Both the position numbers and the translations under genes were made by a program. 15,141 nucleotides of DNA from Pseudodesulfovibrio sp. (lineage in GTDB: Bacteria; Desulfobacterota; Desulfovibrionia; Desulfovibrionales; Desulfovibrionaceae), in assembly GCA_022712815.1 (NCBI GenBank), contig JAFLJW010000425.1, positions 1-15,141 of the forward strand, written 5' to 3'. Of the stretch, positions 7,156 through 14,700 are shown one piece after another. Positions within the stretch are counted from its first letter, which is position 1, and every line of letters begins with the position of its first letter. Under the pieces are notes generated by a model. That model saw only the letters and a list, made by a program, of their open reading frames with translations, searched no databases and had not been told where the DNA came from.

Positions 7156-7848
7156 TTATGAATATGTAGGTGGGCAGGCGGTTTGCAGGATGTTTGGAAT
7201 ATTATGCTGGCGGCTGAGCCAGTTTGGTGTGATGCGTCCGTTTTCCACGGCAATGACAGTGTCGCCGAGTTGGTCGGCTTCCTTGATGTCATGGGTGACG
7301 TGTAGAATGGGGATGTCGAGTTCGCTTTTGTATTCGCTCAGAAGACCGCACAGGAATGTCCGTGTTTTTACGTCAAGTGCGGAAAAGGGTTCATCCAGAA
7401 GGAGTAGTTCCGGTTCTCGTGCGAGAGCCTGACAAAAGGCTGCCCGCTGTCGTTCCCCGCCGGAAATGGTACAAGGTTTGTGACGGCTCAAGTGACCAAT
7501 GCCAAAGAGATTCATAAGAGTATCCACTTTAGTGGAATCAGGTGCGCCGAATGCGATATTTTGGCGGACTGTCATATGTGGAAAGAGCGTGTACTCCTGA
7601 AAGACCAGGCCGATTTTACGTTTGCAGGTGGGGATGAAATGGTCTTGCTGGGTGTCATTCCAGACAGTGTCATTCAGGGTGATCGTACCGTTATCCAGTG
7701 TTTCAAGTCCGGCAATGATTCTGATCAGCGTGGTCTTACCAGCACCTGAGGGGCCGATGATTGCTGTCAACTTACCGGCTGGGCAGGTGAAGCTTGTTTG
7801 CAGGTCAAAGTGTTCAAGGTGTTTTCGTATGTTGACCGTGAGTGTCAT
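7156..7848 (-). CDS. modC: Molybdate/tungstate ABC transporter ATPase ModC, without TOBE domain
   Basis: A 230-residue ABC ATPase. Walker A is GPSGAGKTT at residues 32-40, the Q-loop is VFQEYTLFPH with Gln84, the signature is SGGERQRA at 129-136, Walker B is LLLLDEP ending in Glu153, the D-loop is SALD, and the switch histidine is in HVTHD (His186). Many ModC proteins are about 350 residues long and carry a C-terminal TOBE/MOP oxyanion-binding domain. This one stops soon after the ABC core, so it has no built-in oxyanion sensor. It is the first gene of the operon, an order that differs from the common modABC. AGAGGT lies just upstream of its ATG. The specific ModC call rests on its neighbours as well as its sequence. 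Confidence 0.88.
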   Translation of the reverse strand: MTLTVNIRKHLEHFDLQTSFTCPAGKLTAIIGPSGAGKTTLIRIIAGLETLDNGTITLNDTVWNDTQQDHFIPTCKRKIGLVFQEYTLFPHMTVRQNIAFGAPDSTKVDTLMNLFGIGHLSRHKPCTISGGERQRAAFCQALAREPELLLLDEPFSALDVKTRTFLCGLLSEYKSELDIPILHVTHDIKEADQLGDTVIAVENGRITPNWLSRQHNIPNILQTACPPTYS

Positions 7849-7917
7849 GTTACCTCTGGTTTTTTACATGCGGCATTGAGCTTGTGGCATGTTCATAATT
7901 CCCCTATGTTTTGTGGT

Positions 7918-7923
7918 GTTATA
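7918..7923 (-). promoter_or_regulatory. Candidate -10 box of the modCAB promoter
   Basis: On the minus strand this reads TATAAC, about 70 bases before the modC start. No good -35 box stands 17 bases upstream; the 30-bp inverted repeat covers that position instead. This is the arrangement expected of an activator-dependent promoter. The assignment is by eye only. Confidence 0.3.
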
Positions 7924-7931
7924 CCGCAACC

Positions 7932-7961
7932 GTGTCACGCTAATGGATAAATCCGTGATAG
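7932..7961. promoter_or_regulatory. Likely TunR operator, dif-like 30-bp imperfect inverted repeat
   Basis: Half-sites TGTCACG (7933-7939) and CGTGATA (7954-7960) are inverted copies with one mismatch, separated by 14 bases; adding one flanking base on each side gives 30 bp. The 11+8+11 layout resembles XerC/XerD dif sites, as expected for a regulator derived from such recombinases. A TunR motif of about 30 bp is known in sulfate reducers (recalled). The site lies between modC and tunR: its left edge is 84 bp from the modC start, where it could activate, and its right edge is 16 bases from the tunR ATG, where bound protein could repress tunR itself. Confidence 0.65.
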
Positions 7962-7977
7962 TTACCAAGAGAACGCA

Positions 7978-9024
7978 ATGAAGAATTTAAAATCGTCAAA
8001 GACAGTACATCCACGAGAACTCTTTAATGTCTCGGAGCAGGTGAATCATCTGGAGGAGTTTCAGGCGCAGCAATTTGAAGAGGCTTTTTTGCGTTGGAAG
8101 AGTGAAGCCAAGCGTTCTGACAGCGTATTGGCCAGAGAACGCATATGGCTTATCTTTTCATTGCTGCGTTCAACCGGAGCGCGGTTGGGTGAGGTGCTGT
8201 CTCTTGATGATACTGTTGCATTTGATGCACAAGGCTCCATCGTGCGTCTTGGGCGACAGGGGCGGATACGCGAAATTCCCATTTCCGACGAGCTTTTTTT
8301 AGAGATCATGACGACATTGGAAAGCCCCATGGGGTGCGGGTTGCGTGGACGATTCTTTCATATTGACCCCGGGTATTTTCGCCGTATCTGTTATGCCCGT
8401 GGCAGAGAATGTAACTTGCCCAAGGCGTTGGCATGCCCGAAGGTCCTCCGTAATACGAGGGCTGTGGAGATGCTTCGCAGTGGTGTGCCAATCACGGTCG
8501 TTAAAGACATTCTCGGTCAGTCCTCGCTCAATCTGACAGCCGCTTTTCAGCAGTTTACCCAGGGAGATGTCACCTCCATCGTACAAAAGAGTCTGCGTAA
8601 ACGAACCAGCGCCCGGAATTCCTTTGTGGGCCACGTTGTCGAGGTCCAGAGCGATACCGTTATGGCTGAGGTTATTCTGGAGACTCGTTTTGGTTTCAGG
8701 ATATGCGCCGTGATAACGACAGACAGTTTGCGTAATCTGAAAATTGTGAAGGGAAGCCCGGTTATTGCAACCATCAAGGCTCCGCTGGTAAATGTCCTGG
8801 CGTGCGAAGATATCCCGTCCGGCAGCGCACAAAACAGGTTCAAGGCAAAGATTTTGCGTGTTACCGACTCATCGGTTATTTCTGAAATTGTGGGAAGACT
8901 GGCAGACGGCACCGATGTCTGTGCCCTCATTTCCGCGCAGACAGCCAGGAGCCTCTCCCTTCAAGCCGGAACTCCTGTTGAATTTTGGTTCAAGGCTCTT
9001 TCTGTTGTCTTGAATACGGTCTGA
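7978..9024 (+). CDS. tunR: TunR-type tungstate/molybdate-responsive transcription factor (dead recombinase domain plus two MOP domains)
   Basis: A 348-residue protein. Residues from about 15 to 200 resemble the catalytic domain of XerC/D tyrosine recombinases: STGARLGEVLSLD, with the first arginine at 69, and PKVLRNTRAVEML. The catalytic set is broken: the HxxR histidine is Lys155 (Arg158 is kept), the LGH histidine is Gln181, and the nucleophilic tyrosine is Phe190. The C-terminal part holds two MOP/TOBE repeats, beginning at about residues 213 (SFVGHVVEVQ) and 282 (RFKAKILRVT), the oxyanion-binding fold of ModE. This is the published TunR architecture of sulfate-reducing deltaproteobacteria, in which TunR activates modABC and tungstate lowers activation. 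Divergent placement next to modC fits. A weak AGAGA precedes the start. It acts as a cytosolic DNA-binding sensor, not as an integrase. Confidence 0.92.
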   Translation: MKNLKSSKTVHPRELFNVSEQVNHLEEFQAQQFEEAFLRWKSEAKRSDSVLARERIWLIFSLLRSTGARLGEVLSLDDTVAFDAQGSIVRLGRQGRIREIPISDELFLEIMTTLESPMGCGLRGRFFHIDPGYFRRICYARGRECNLPKALACPKVLRNTRAVEMLRSGVPITVVKDILGQSSLNLTAAFQQFTQGDVTSIVQKSLRKRTSARNSFVGHVVEVQSDTVMAEVILETRFGFRICAVITTDSLRNLKIVKGSPVIATIKAPLVNVLACEDIPSGSAQNRFKAKILRVTDSSVISEIVGRLADGTDVCALISAQTARSLSLQAGTPVEFWFKALSVVLNTV

Positions 9025-9033
9025 TAATTGCCT

Positions 9034-9130
9034 GATCGGTCCCGGCTTTTGTTCCTGAACATAATTCTGCATGGACGCAATTTGCGGCAAGAGTAGCTTT
9101 TTCGGGAACAAAAATGCAGAACGAACCGAT
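9034..9130 (+). other. Interleaved inverted repeats after tunR, possible structured RNA
   Basis: Three complementary pairs occur in the order 0-1-2-1'-2'-0'. ATCGGT (9035-9040) pairs with ACCGAT (9125-9130). TTTTGTTCC (9047-9055) pairs with GGAACAAAA (9105-9113). TTCTGCAT (9065-9072) pairs with ATGCAGAA (9114-9121). Pairs 1 and 2 cross, so they could form a pseudoknot closed by pair 0, or be alternatives to one another. The GGGAAC at 9104-9109 could also pair with GTTCCC at 9162-9167. The segment starts 10 bases after the tunR stop. No clear terminator T-run follows. Whether it is a 3' element of tunR or a leader for the downstream operon is unknown. Confidence 0.4.
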
Positions 9131-9355
9131 AACTTTTCGCTCTTGAGCTTTTGCACTTTTAGTTCCCTTGATGCGGTTGGTGAGAGCCTTTTTTTACTCT
9201 ACAACGATCTGACACCATCAAAAGGGCAAAAATGAGCCGTTTTTAAGAAAATTGAGCTTTGGTGAATAAAAAATGAATGAAATTGAATGAGAGGGCGGTC
9301 CCGCTGAAATACCACACAATTCTAACGAAAGAGTAAAATTGTTTTTTAGTTTGTA

Positions 9356-9394
9356 CAATATGAGTTAGTGATAATTGTTAAATACATCATATTG
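9356..9394. promoter_or_regulatory. Widely spaced inverted repeat, candidate regulator site
   Basis: CAATATGA at 9356-9363 and TCATATTG at 9387-9394 are perfect inverted copies with 23 bases between them, so their centres lie 31 bases or about three helical turns apart. The right arm falls within the element shared with the fdhA upstream region. This would suit two protein units on the same face of the DNA. No family is assigned. Confidence 0.35.
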
Positions 9395-9397
9395 AAA
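9376..9397 (+). promoter_or_regulatory. Shared upstream element, copy 1 (before the FmdE-MoeA-like gene)
   Basis: This 22-base AT-rich element begins TGTTAAATA and ends CATATTGAAA. It matches 11613-11634, upstream of fdhA, at 20 of 22 positions in the same orientation. It lies 126 bases before the downstream start codon, compared with 104 for the other copy. It could be a common operator or promoter part. Confidence 0.45.
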
Positions 9398-9482
9398 ATA
9401 CAGGATATTTAGATGGTTTAGTGTCAAACCTCAATCAAGTCAGTTTGCATTGTGCCGCCCCGGTCTTCTCCATAGTAATTCC

Positions 9483-9504
9483 ATTATGTCCATTTCGACA
9501 TAAT
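9483..9504. promoter_or_regulatory. Perfect palindrome before the FmdE-MoeA-like gene, candidate ModE-type operator
   Basis: ATTATGTC (9483-9490) and GACATAAT (9497-9504) are perfect inverted copies around a 6-base spacer, CATTTC. Eight-base arms of the TTAT...ATAA kind with a spacer near 6 recall ModE operators. The small ModE-type HTH protein encoded two genes downstream is a natural candidate ligand. The palindrome ends 19 bases before the ATG, so a bound protein would block transcription or sit just downstream of the promoter. Confidence 0.5.
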
Positions 9505-9523
9505 CTTATACTTGGAAAGAAAA

Positions 9524-11191
9524 ATGCCCGACACTACTCTTGAACACAATCCTTCGCCAGTGATGACTTGCGGGGACCAGTTTTCTTTCGATGATTTCGT
9601 AGAACTCGCCACATGGTTCCACAATTATCCTGCACCAGGGCTGTTGCTTGGCGGATATATGGTGGAGGCGGCCAAACGGTGTATGGATGAGGGAGTTCTT
9701 TTTGATGCGCTGAGCGAAACCTCCTGGTGTCTTCCTGATGCCGTACAGCTTCTGACTCCCTGCACGATTGGCAATGGTTGGCTCAGAATCAAGAATACTG
9801 GTGTGTATGCACTCTCCTTATTCGATAAGCATACCGGAGAAGGTGTCAGGGTCAGACTTGATCCTGCCAAGCTCGAAAAATTCCCTCATACATTGTGCTG
9901 GTTGATGAAAACCAAACCCAAAAATGAGCAGGATTCTGACGCTCTGCGCAAGGAGATACGGGAATGTGGACCAAGCATGCTCACAGTGGAAGAGGTGTTG
10001 GTCAAACCAGAGGTTGTTCATAAGAGGAGCAAAGGGGCGATTGCACTCTGTCCCATTTGTGGTGATGCCTATCCCTCTTTTCATGGGGCAATCTGTCGTG
10101 GCTGTGGTGGCGACTCTCCGTATGTTGATAAAAACGCAGCTGAGATTGCCATTCCCATCGAAACTCCCATTCGATCTGCTCCTCTTGAAAAAAGCATTGG
10201 TAAGCCTATAGCTCATGACATGACACGCATTGTCCCCGGAGAGTCCAAAGGCGTTGAGTTTTCTCGCGGACATATCGTTACGGCAGGTGATGTCTGTCGT
10301 CTTCAGCAAATGGGCCGGTTCAATTTGTATGTCGATCAGGATGCGCCCGAAGGGTTCATCCATGAAGACGATGCGGCTGGGGCATTTGCAAAGGCCATGT
10401 GTGGGGACGGAGTAATCGCGGAATGTGAACCGCGGGAAGGGCGGGTCAACCTGACTGCTAAATGTAGCGGTGTGATTGTGGTCAACGAAACACTGCTGGA
10501 AGCATTCAACTCTCTTTCCAACGTGATGGCAGCCAGTCGCCACAGTTACAGCCTGATACGAAAAAATTGCAGGTTGGCGGCTACCCGCGCAATTCCATTG
10601 TTCCTCGATAAGCCTACCTTTGAGAAGGCTCTTGGCATTCTGGGAGCAGGGCCTCTTTTTTCTGTCATACCGCTACGCAAGGTCAAGGTCGGCCTGCTCA
10701 TCACGGGCAACGAAGTCTTCAAGGGTTTGGTTGAAGATCGGTTTGCCGAGGTTATTAAAACTAAAATCGCTCATTTTGGCGGTTCTGTTGTGGAAACTCT
10801 GGTCAGGCCGGATGATGCCACAGAAATCGCCGATGCGGTTCGTGGACTGGTGGAGCTGAAGTGTGATCTCATTATTACGACTGCCGGACTTTCCGTTGAT
10901 CCCGATGACGTGACCCGGTTGGGACTCATGGAAGCGGGATTAACCGATATATTGTATGGCATGCCGATTCTTCCCGGTGCCATGACCTTGATTGGTCGCA
11001 TCGGCCAGACTCGTGTCCTTGGCGTGCCTGCCTGCGCATTGTTCCACAAAATCACCAGCCTTGATCTGCTTCTGCCGCGTTTGTTGGCCGATCTGCCTAT
11101 CAAGCGTTCTGATGTTGCCAAAATGGGTAATGGGGGGATGTGTATGGAGTGCACATTCTGCACATTTCCCAAATGTCCTTTAGGGAGGTAA
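9524..11191 (+). CDS. FmdE domain, zinc ribbon and MoeA-like molybdopterin-binding fusion protein
   Basis: A 555-residue protein. Residues from about 20 to 115 match FmdE, the subunit E-like domain of formylmethanofuran dehydrogenase operons: WFHNYPAPGLLLGGYM with His33, and a SETSWCLPDAVQLLTPCTIGNG-type block containing Cys69 and Cys80. A zinc-ribbon-like CX2C...CX2C follows (Cys176, 179, 191, 194). From about 235 on it is MoeA-like; the molybdopterin-binding (MoCF) domain begins at about 387 with VGLLITGNEVFKG and has TTAGLSVDPDDVT at 452-464. The C-terminus has Cys540, 543, 546 and 551 (CX2CX2CX4C), a possible Fe-S site. GGAAAG lies just before the ATG at 9524; an upstream in-frame TTG at 9512 is less likely. 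Location just before formate dehydrogenase suggests metal insertion into its cofactor, which is inference. Confidence 0.85.
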   Translation: MPDTTLEHNPSPVMTCGDQFSFDDFVELATWFHNYPAPGLLLGGYMVEAAKRCMDEGVLFDALSETSWCLPDAVQLLTPCTIGNGWLRIKNTGVYALSLFDKHTGEGVRVRLDPAKLEKFPHTLCWLMKTKPKNEQDSDALRKEIRECGPSMLTVEEVLVKPEVVHKRSKGAIALCPICGDAYPSFHGAICRGCGGDSPYVDKNAAEIAIPIETPIRSAPLEKSIGKPIAHDMTRIVPGESKGVEFSRGHIVTAGDVCRLQQMGRFNLYVDQDAPEGFIHEDDAAGAFAKAMCGDGVIAECEPREGRVNLTAKCSGVIVVNETLLEAFNSLSNVMAASRHSYSLIRKNCRLAATRAIPLFLDKPTFEKALGILGAGPLFSVIPLRKVKVGLLITGNEVFKGLVEDRFAEVIKTKIAHFGGSVVETLVRPDDATEIADAVRGLVELKCDLIITTAGLSVDPDDVTRLGLMEAGLTDILYGMPILPGAMTLIGRIGQTRVLGVPACALFHKITSLDLLLPRLLADLPIKRSDVAKMGNGGMCMECTFCTFPKCPLGR

Positions 11192-11194
11192 GCC

Positions 11195-11590
11195 ATGTTG
11201 AATTCCGACAAGACCGGAGCTGCGGGCTCCATTACTTGCATCGGCCCAACTATGAGAATGCATCTGTGGTTTGAGACCGATCAGGGAGTCATTTTTGGCC
11301 TTGGCAGATTGCAACTGCTTCGTCAGGTCGAGCTTTGCGGTTCCTTGAAGGCAGCCGCAGAGAAGCTCGGAATGTCCTACCGCGGAGCGTGGGGAAAGAT
11401 CAAAACCACAGAAGAAGTAATTGGTCGAAAATTGATAGAAAGGGCGAGCTGTAGACGTGCGGGCTACCACCTGACTTCTTTTGGGAGTGGCATCGCAAAA
11501 AACTTTGACGAATGGTATCAGGAGGTCGAACGGTTTGCCCTCTCCAAGAGTCATGAATTCTTACCTTTTTCTCTTAAAAAATATGAATAA
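11195..11590 (+). CDS. ModE-type winged-helix DNA-binding protein without MOP domain
   Basis: A 131-residue protein. The DNA-binding region is at about residues 36-100: LGRLQLLRQVELCGSLKAAAEKLGMSYRGAWGKI is the recognition-helix block of the ModE N-terminal/LysR-like HTH family, and YHLTSFG at 91-97 is the wing region. Full ModE carries MOP domains for molybdate; here only about 30 residues follow the HTH, so oxyanion binding is not expected. GGGAGG lies upstream, and the gene starts 3 bases after the stop of the FmdE-MoeA-like gene, so the two form one operon. It may control its own operon through the palindrome at 9483-9504 and perhaps fdhAB. The ligand, if any, is unknown. Confidence 0.82.
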   Translation: MLNSDKTGAAGSITCIGPTMRMHLWFETDQGVIFGLGRLQLLRQVELCGSLKAAAEKLGMSYRGAWGKIKTTEEVIGRKLIERASCRRAGYHLTSFGSGIAKNFDEWYQEVERFALSKSHEFLPFSLKKYE

Positions 11591-11608
11591 ATGTGTTCTT
11601 TTGGTTTT

Positions 11609-11634
11609 AATGTGTTAAATATAACATATTGAAA
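11609..11634 (+). promoter_or_regulatory. Shared upstream element, copy 2, with palindrome, before fdhA
   Basis: AATGTGTTA (11609-11617) and TAACATATT (11622-11630) form an inverted repeat with one mismatch around AATA. Bases 11613-11634 match the element at 9376-9397 at 20 of 22 positions. The palindrome is clearer in this copy. It lies 104 bases upstream of the fdhA start codon within a 148-base AT-rich intergenic region that shows no terminator after the ModE-type gene. It is a candidate operator of the formate dehydrogenase operon. Confidence 0.45.
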
Positions 11635-11738
11635 TAATTAAGCTTTGTGTTAGTGTGATGACGCTCAAACTTTTTGTGATTGAGAATTAACACCGCCGGC
11701 CTTTGAGCAGCACGGCACAGACTAAGGAGGCCACTAGT

Positions 11739-14700
11739 ATGAAATTTAACCGACGAAGCTTTATTAAGCTCGCAGGTTCTGGAACGGCGTATCTCGCCTT
11801 GGCCCAGATTGGAGTGAGTCTCACTCCGGTCACGGCTTATGCGAAGGATATAAAAATATCCGGCGCAAAAGAGATTGTGACCGTATGCCCGTTCTGCTCA
11901 GTCAGTTGTCACGTCATCGGCTATGTGAAGGGCGGCAAGCTCGTCAGCACCGAAGGCGACCCGGATTATCCCATCAACCAGGGATCGCTGTGTGCAAAGG
12001 GCGCGGCCATGCTCAGCATGACCAACAGCCATCACCGGTTGCAAAAACCCCTGTATCGCGCACCGTATAGCGAGAAATGGGAAGAAAAGAGTTGGGATTG
12101 GATGCTCGACCGCATGGCGCGGCGCATCAAGGACACCCGCGACAAGGATATCATCCTCAAGAACAAGAAGGGTGACACGGTTAACAGACTTGAATCCATG
12201 TTCCTGCTGGGTACATCCCATGCCGGTAACGAAGAATGTGCTCTCGCGCACCAAGCGATGCGTGGCCTCGGTGTTGTCCATATGGACCACCAGGCAAGGA
12301 TCTGACACAGCGCAACTGTAGCGGCTCTGGGAGAGTCGTTTGGACGCGGTGCGATGACCAACCACTGGATCGACATCAAGAACGCCGATTCAATCCTCAT
12401 AATGGGCAGCAACGCTGCCGAACACCATCCGATATCATTTAAGTGGGTTTTGGAAGCCAAGGACAAGGGCGCCACAGTCATGCACGTGGACCCGAAATTC
12501 TCACGTACTTCCGCCCGTTCCGATTTCCATGTTCCCTTGCGTTCCGGTACTGATATCGCCTTCCTCGGAGGGATGATCAAGTACATCCTCGACAGTGAAT
12601 CCTATTTCAAGGAATACGTTGTCGAGTATACCAATGCCGCACTCATCGTGGGCAAGGATTATGGATTCAAGGACGGCCTGTTTACCGGTTACGATTCAAA
12701 AACCCGCAAATATGACAAGAGCAAGTGGAATTTTGAAATAGATTCCGAGGGGAACCCCAAGCGCGACAAGAGCCTGAAGCATCCCCGTTGTGTTTTCCAG
12801 CTCATGAAAAAGCACTACTCTCGTTACAGCCTTGACAAGGCTTCCGCCACCACCGGCGTTTCCGAAGAAAACCTGATGAAGGTCTTCAAGGCCTTTGCGG
12901 CCACAGGTCGCAGGGACAAGGCCGGAACCGTCATGTACGCCCTTGGCTGGACACAGCATACCGTTGGTGTGCAAAATATTCGTTCCGCCGGTATCATCCA
13001 GCTTCTGCTGGGTAATATAGGCATAGCCGGAGGCGGTATCAATGCCCTGCGCGGCGAGCCAAACGTACAGGGATCGACTGACCACACTCTGCTGTATCAT
13101 CTGATTCCAGGCTACATGGCCATGCCACTGAACACCTGGCAGACCTTTGATGAATACAACAAGGCCAATACTCCGGTCAGTCATGATCCGCAGTCGGCCA
13201 ACTGGTGGCAGCACAAACCCAAGTATCTCGCCAGTTTGCTCAAGGCATGGTATGGCGAAAATGCTACCAAAGAAAACGGTTTCTGTTACGATCTGCTGCC
13301 AAAGGCTGAGAAAGGCGAGGATTATTCCTACCTGTATCTCTTTGATCGCATGTATGAAAACAAGATTCGCGGCGGCATCATTATTGGCCTCAATCCCATG
13401 AACAGTGTCCCGAACTCCAACAAGGTCAGGAAAGCTCTGGACAGATTGGATTGGCTGGTAACTTCTGAACTGCACCATACCGAAACCACGGATAACTGGA
13501 AACGCCCCGGCGTGGACCCCAAAAAGGTCAAGACCGAGGTATTTCTTTTTCCCTCCGCCCACAGGCTGGAAAAAGAAGGATCAGTCACCAACTCCGGTCG
13601 CTGGATGCTTTGGCATTACCAGGCAACCAAGCCCGCCTTTGAAGCCAAGTCATTTGGTGACATGTTTGTCGGCTTCATGAAGCGCGTTCAGGCTCTGTAC
13701 GCCAAAGAAGGTGGTAAACTTCCCGAAGCCGTGCTCAAGATGGATTATCCTGACAAATATGACCCGGAAGAGCTGTGTGCCAAGATTAATGGGCATTTCA
13801 CCCGTGACACCACGATCAAGGGCAAGCTCTACAAGAAAGGGCAGTTGGTGCCTTCCTTCACCGCTCTCGGTGATGACGGATCGACCAGTTCCCTGAACTG
13901 GCTCTACACTGGCAGTTACACTGAAAAAGATGGAAACAAGTCCAAGCGCAGAAGCACTAAGCAAACAGAAATGCAGAAGAGGATCGGCCTCTTCCCCAAT
14001 TGGGCGTGGTGCTGGCCTGTCAACCGTCGTATTCTGTACAACCGTGCATCCGTTGATCTGAACGGCAAGCCGTACAACCCGGCAAAGGCTGTCATTGAAT
14101 GGAACGGCAAGAAGTGGGTGGGTGACGTACCCGATGGCGGCTGGCCTCCCATGTCCTCCGGTAAAGGACGTCTTCCGTTCATCATGCACAAGAATGGCGT
14201 TGGTCAGTTATTCGGACCGGGACGTCAGGACGGACCGTTCTCCGAACATTACGAACCGGTTGAAACTCCGGTTGATTTCAACTTGTTCTCCAAGCAGCTC
14301 AGCAGTCCTTGCTACAAGTTCGTGTCGAGCGACATGGACAAGTTGGCCCGCCCAGCCGATCCGAACTACCCGGTTGTTCTGACGACATACAGTCTGACCG
14401 AACACTGGTGTGGTGGTGGCGAAACCAGGAACATCCCCAATCTGCTTGAGGCCGAGCCTCAGCAGTACGTCGAGATGAGTCCTGAGCTGGCAAAGGAAAA
14501 GGGCATCAAAAACGGTGACGGTGTTATTGTTGAAAGTGTTCGTGGTCGGGTTGAAGCCATAGCCATGGTCACGATCCGTATGCGTCCCCTTAAGGTTCAC
14601 GGTCGGATCATTCACGAAATAGGTATGCCGTTTTGCTACGGTTGGACGACTCCTGGTACCGGTGATGCCACCAATAGGCTTACGCCTTCGGTTGGCGACC

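Larger units (their letters stand above)
9025..9523. other. Gene-poor 499-base intergenic region
   Basis: No convincing gene is seen on either strand; the short frames here have no ribosome site or family match. The first 100 bases hold interleaved inverted repeats. The stretch from about 9180 to 9290 is AT-rich, with weak short hairpins and the repeated word TGAATGA. From about 9350 to 9430 it looks like a control region: an 8+8 inverted repeat (9356-9363 and 9387-9394), an element shared with the fdhA upstream region (9376-9397), and GGTTT/AAACC arms (9415-9430). The last 40 bases hold a palindrome before the next gene. No convincing terminator for tunR was found. Confidence 0.6.

Noticed and set aside
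7978..9024. Phage integrase or mobile element marker
   Set aside because: The catalytic histidines and tyrosine are replaced and two MOP domains follow; no att duplication, transposase or tRNA target is seen. It fits TunR.
8869..9156. 95-residue minus-strand frame overlapping the end of tunR
   Set aside because: No ribosome site or domain is seen, and it mostly mirrors the tunR coding sequence.
9185..9200. Rho-independent terminator for tunR around a run of T
   Set aside because: Only a four-base AGAG/CTCT pairing flanks the T-run, and the run lies in the loop instead of after the stem.
9220..9245. GGC/GCC hairpin followed by T residues as a terminator
   Set aside because: The stem is only three G-C pairs plus a mismatch and A-T pairs, too weak to call.
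9273..9290. TGAATGA repeats as a CRISPR or iteron array
   Set aside because: Only two short copies with a few bases between them; no spacers of regular length.
9375..9392. Rex-like site (TTGTTAA type)
   Set aside because: The left half resembles a Rex half-site, but the right half does not provide the inverted TTAACAA, and the second copy at 11613 differs.
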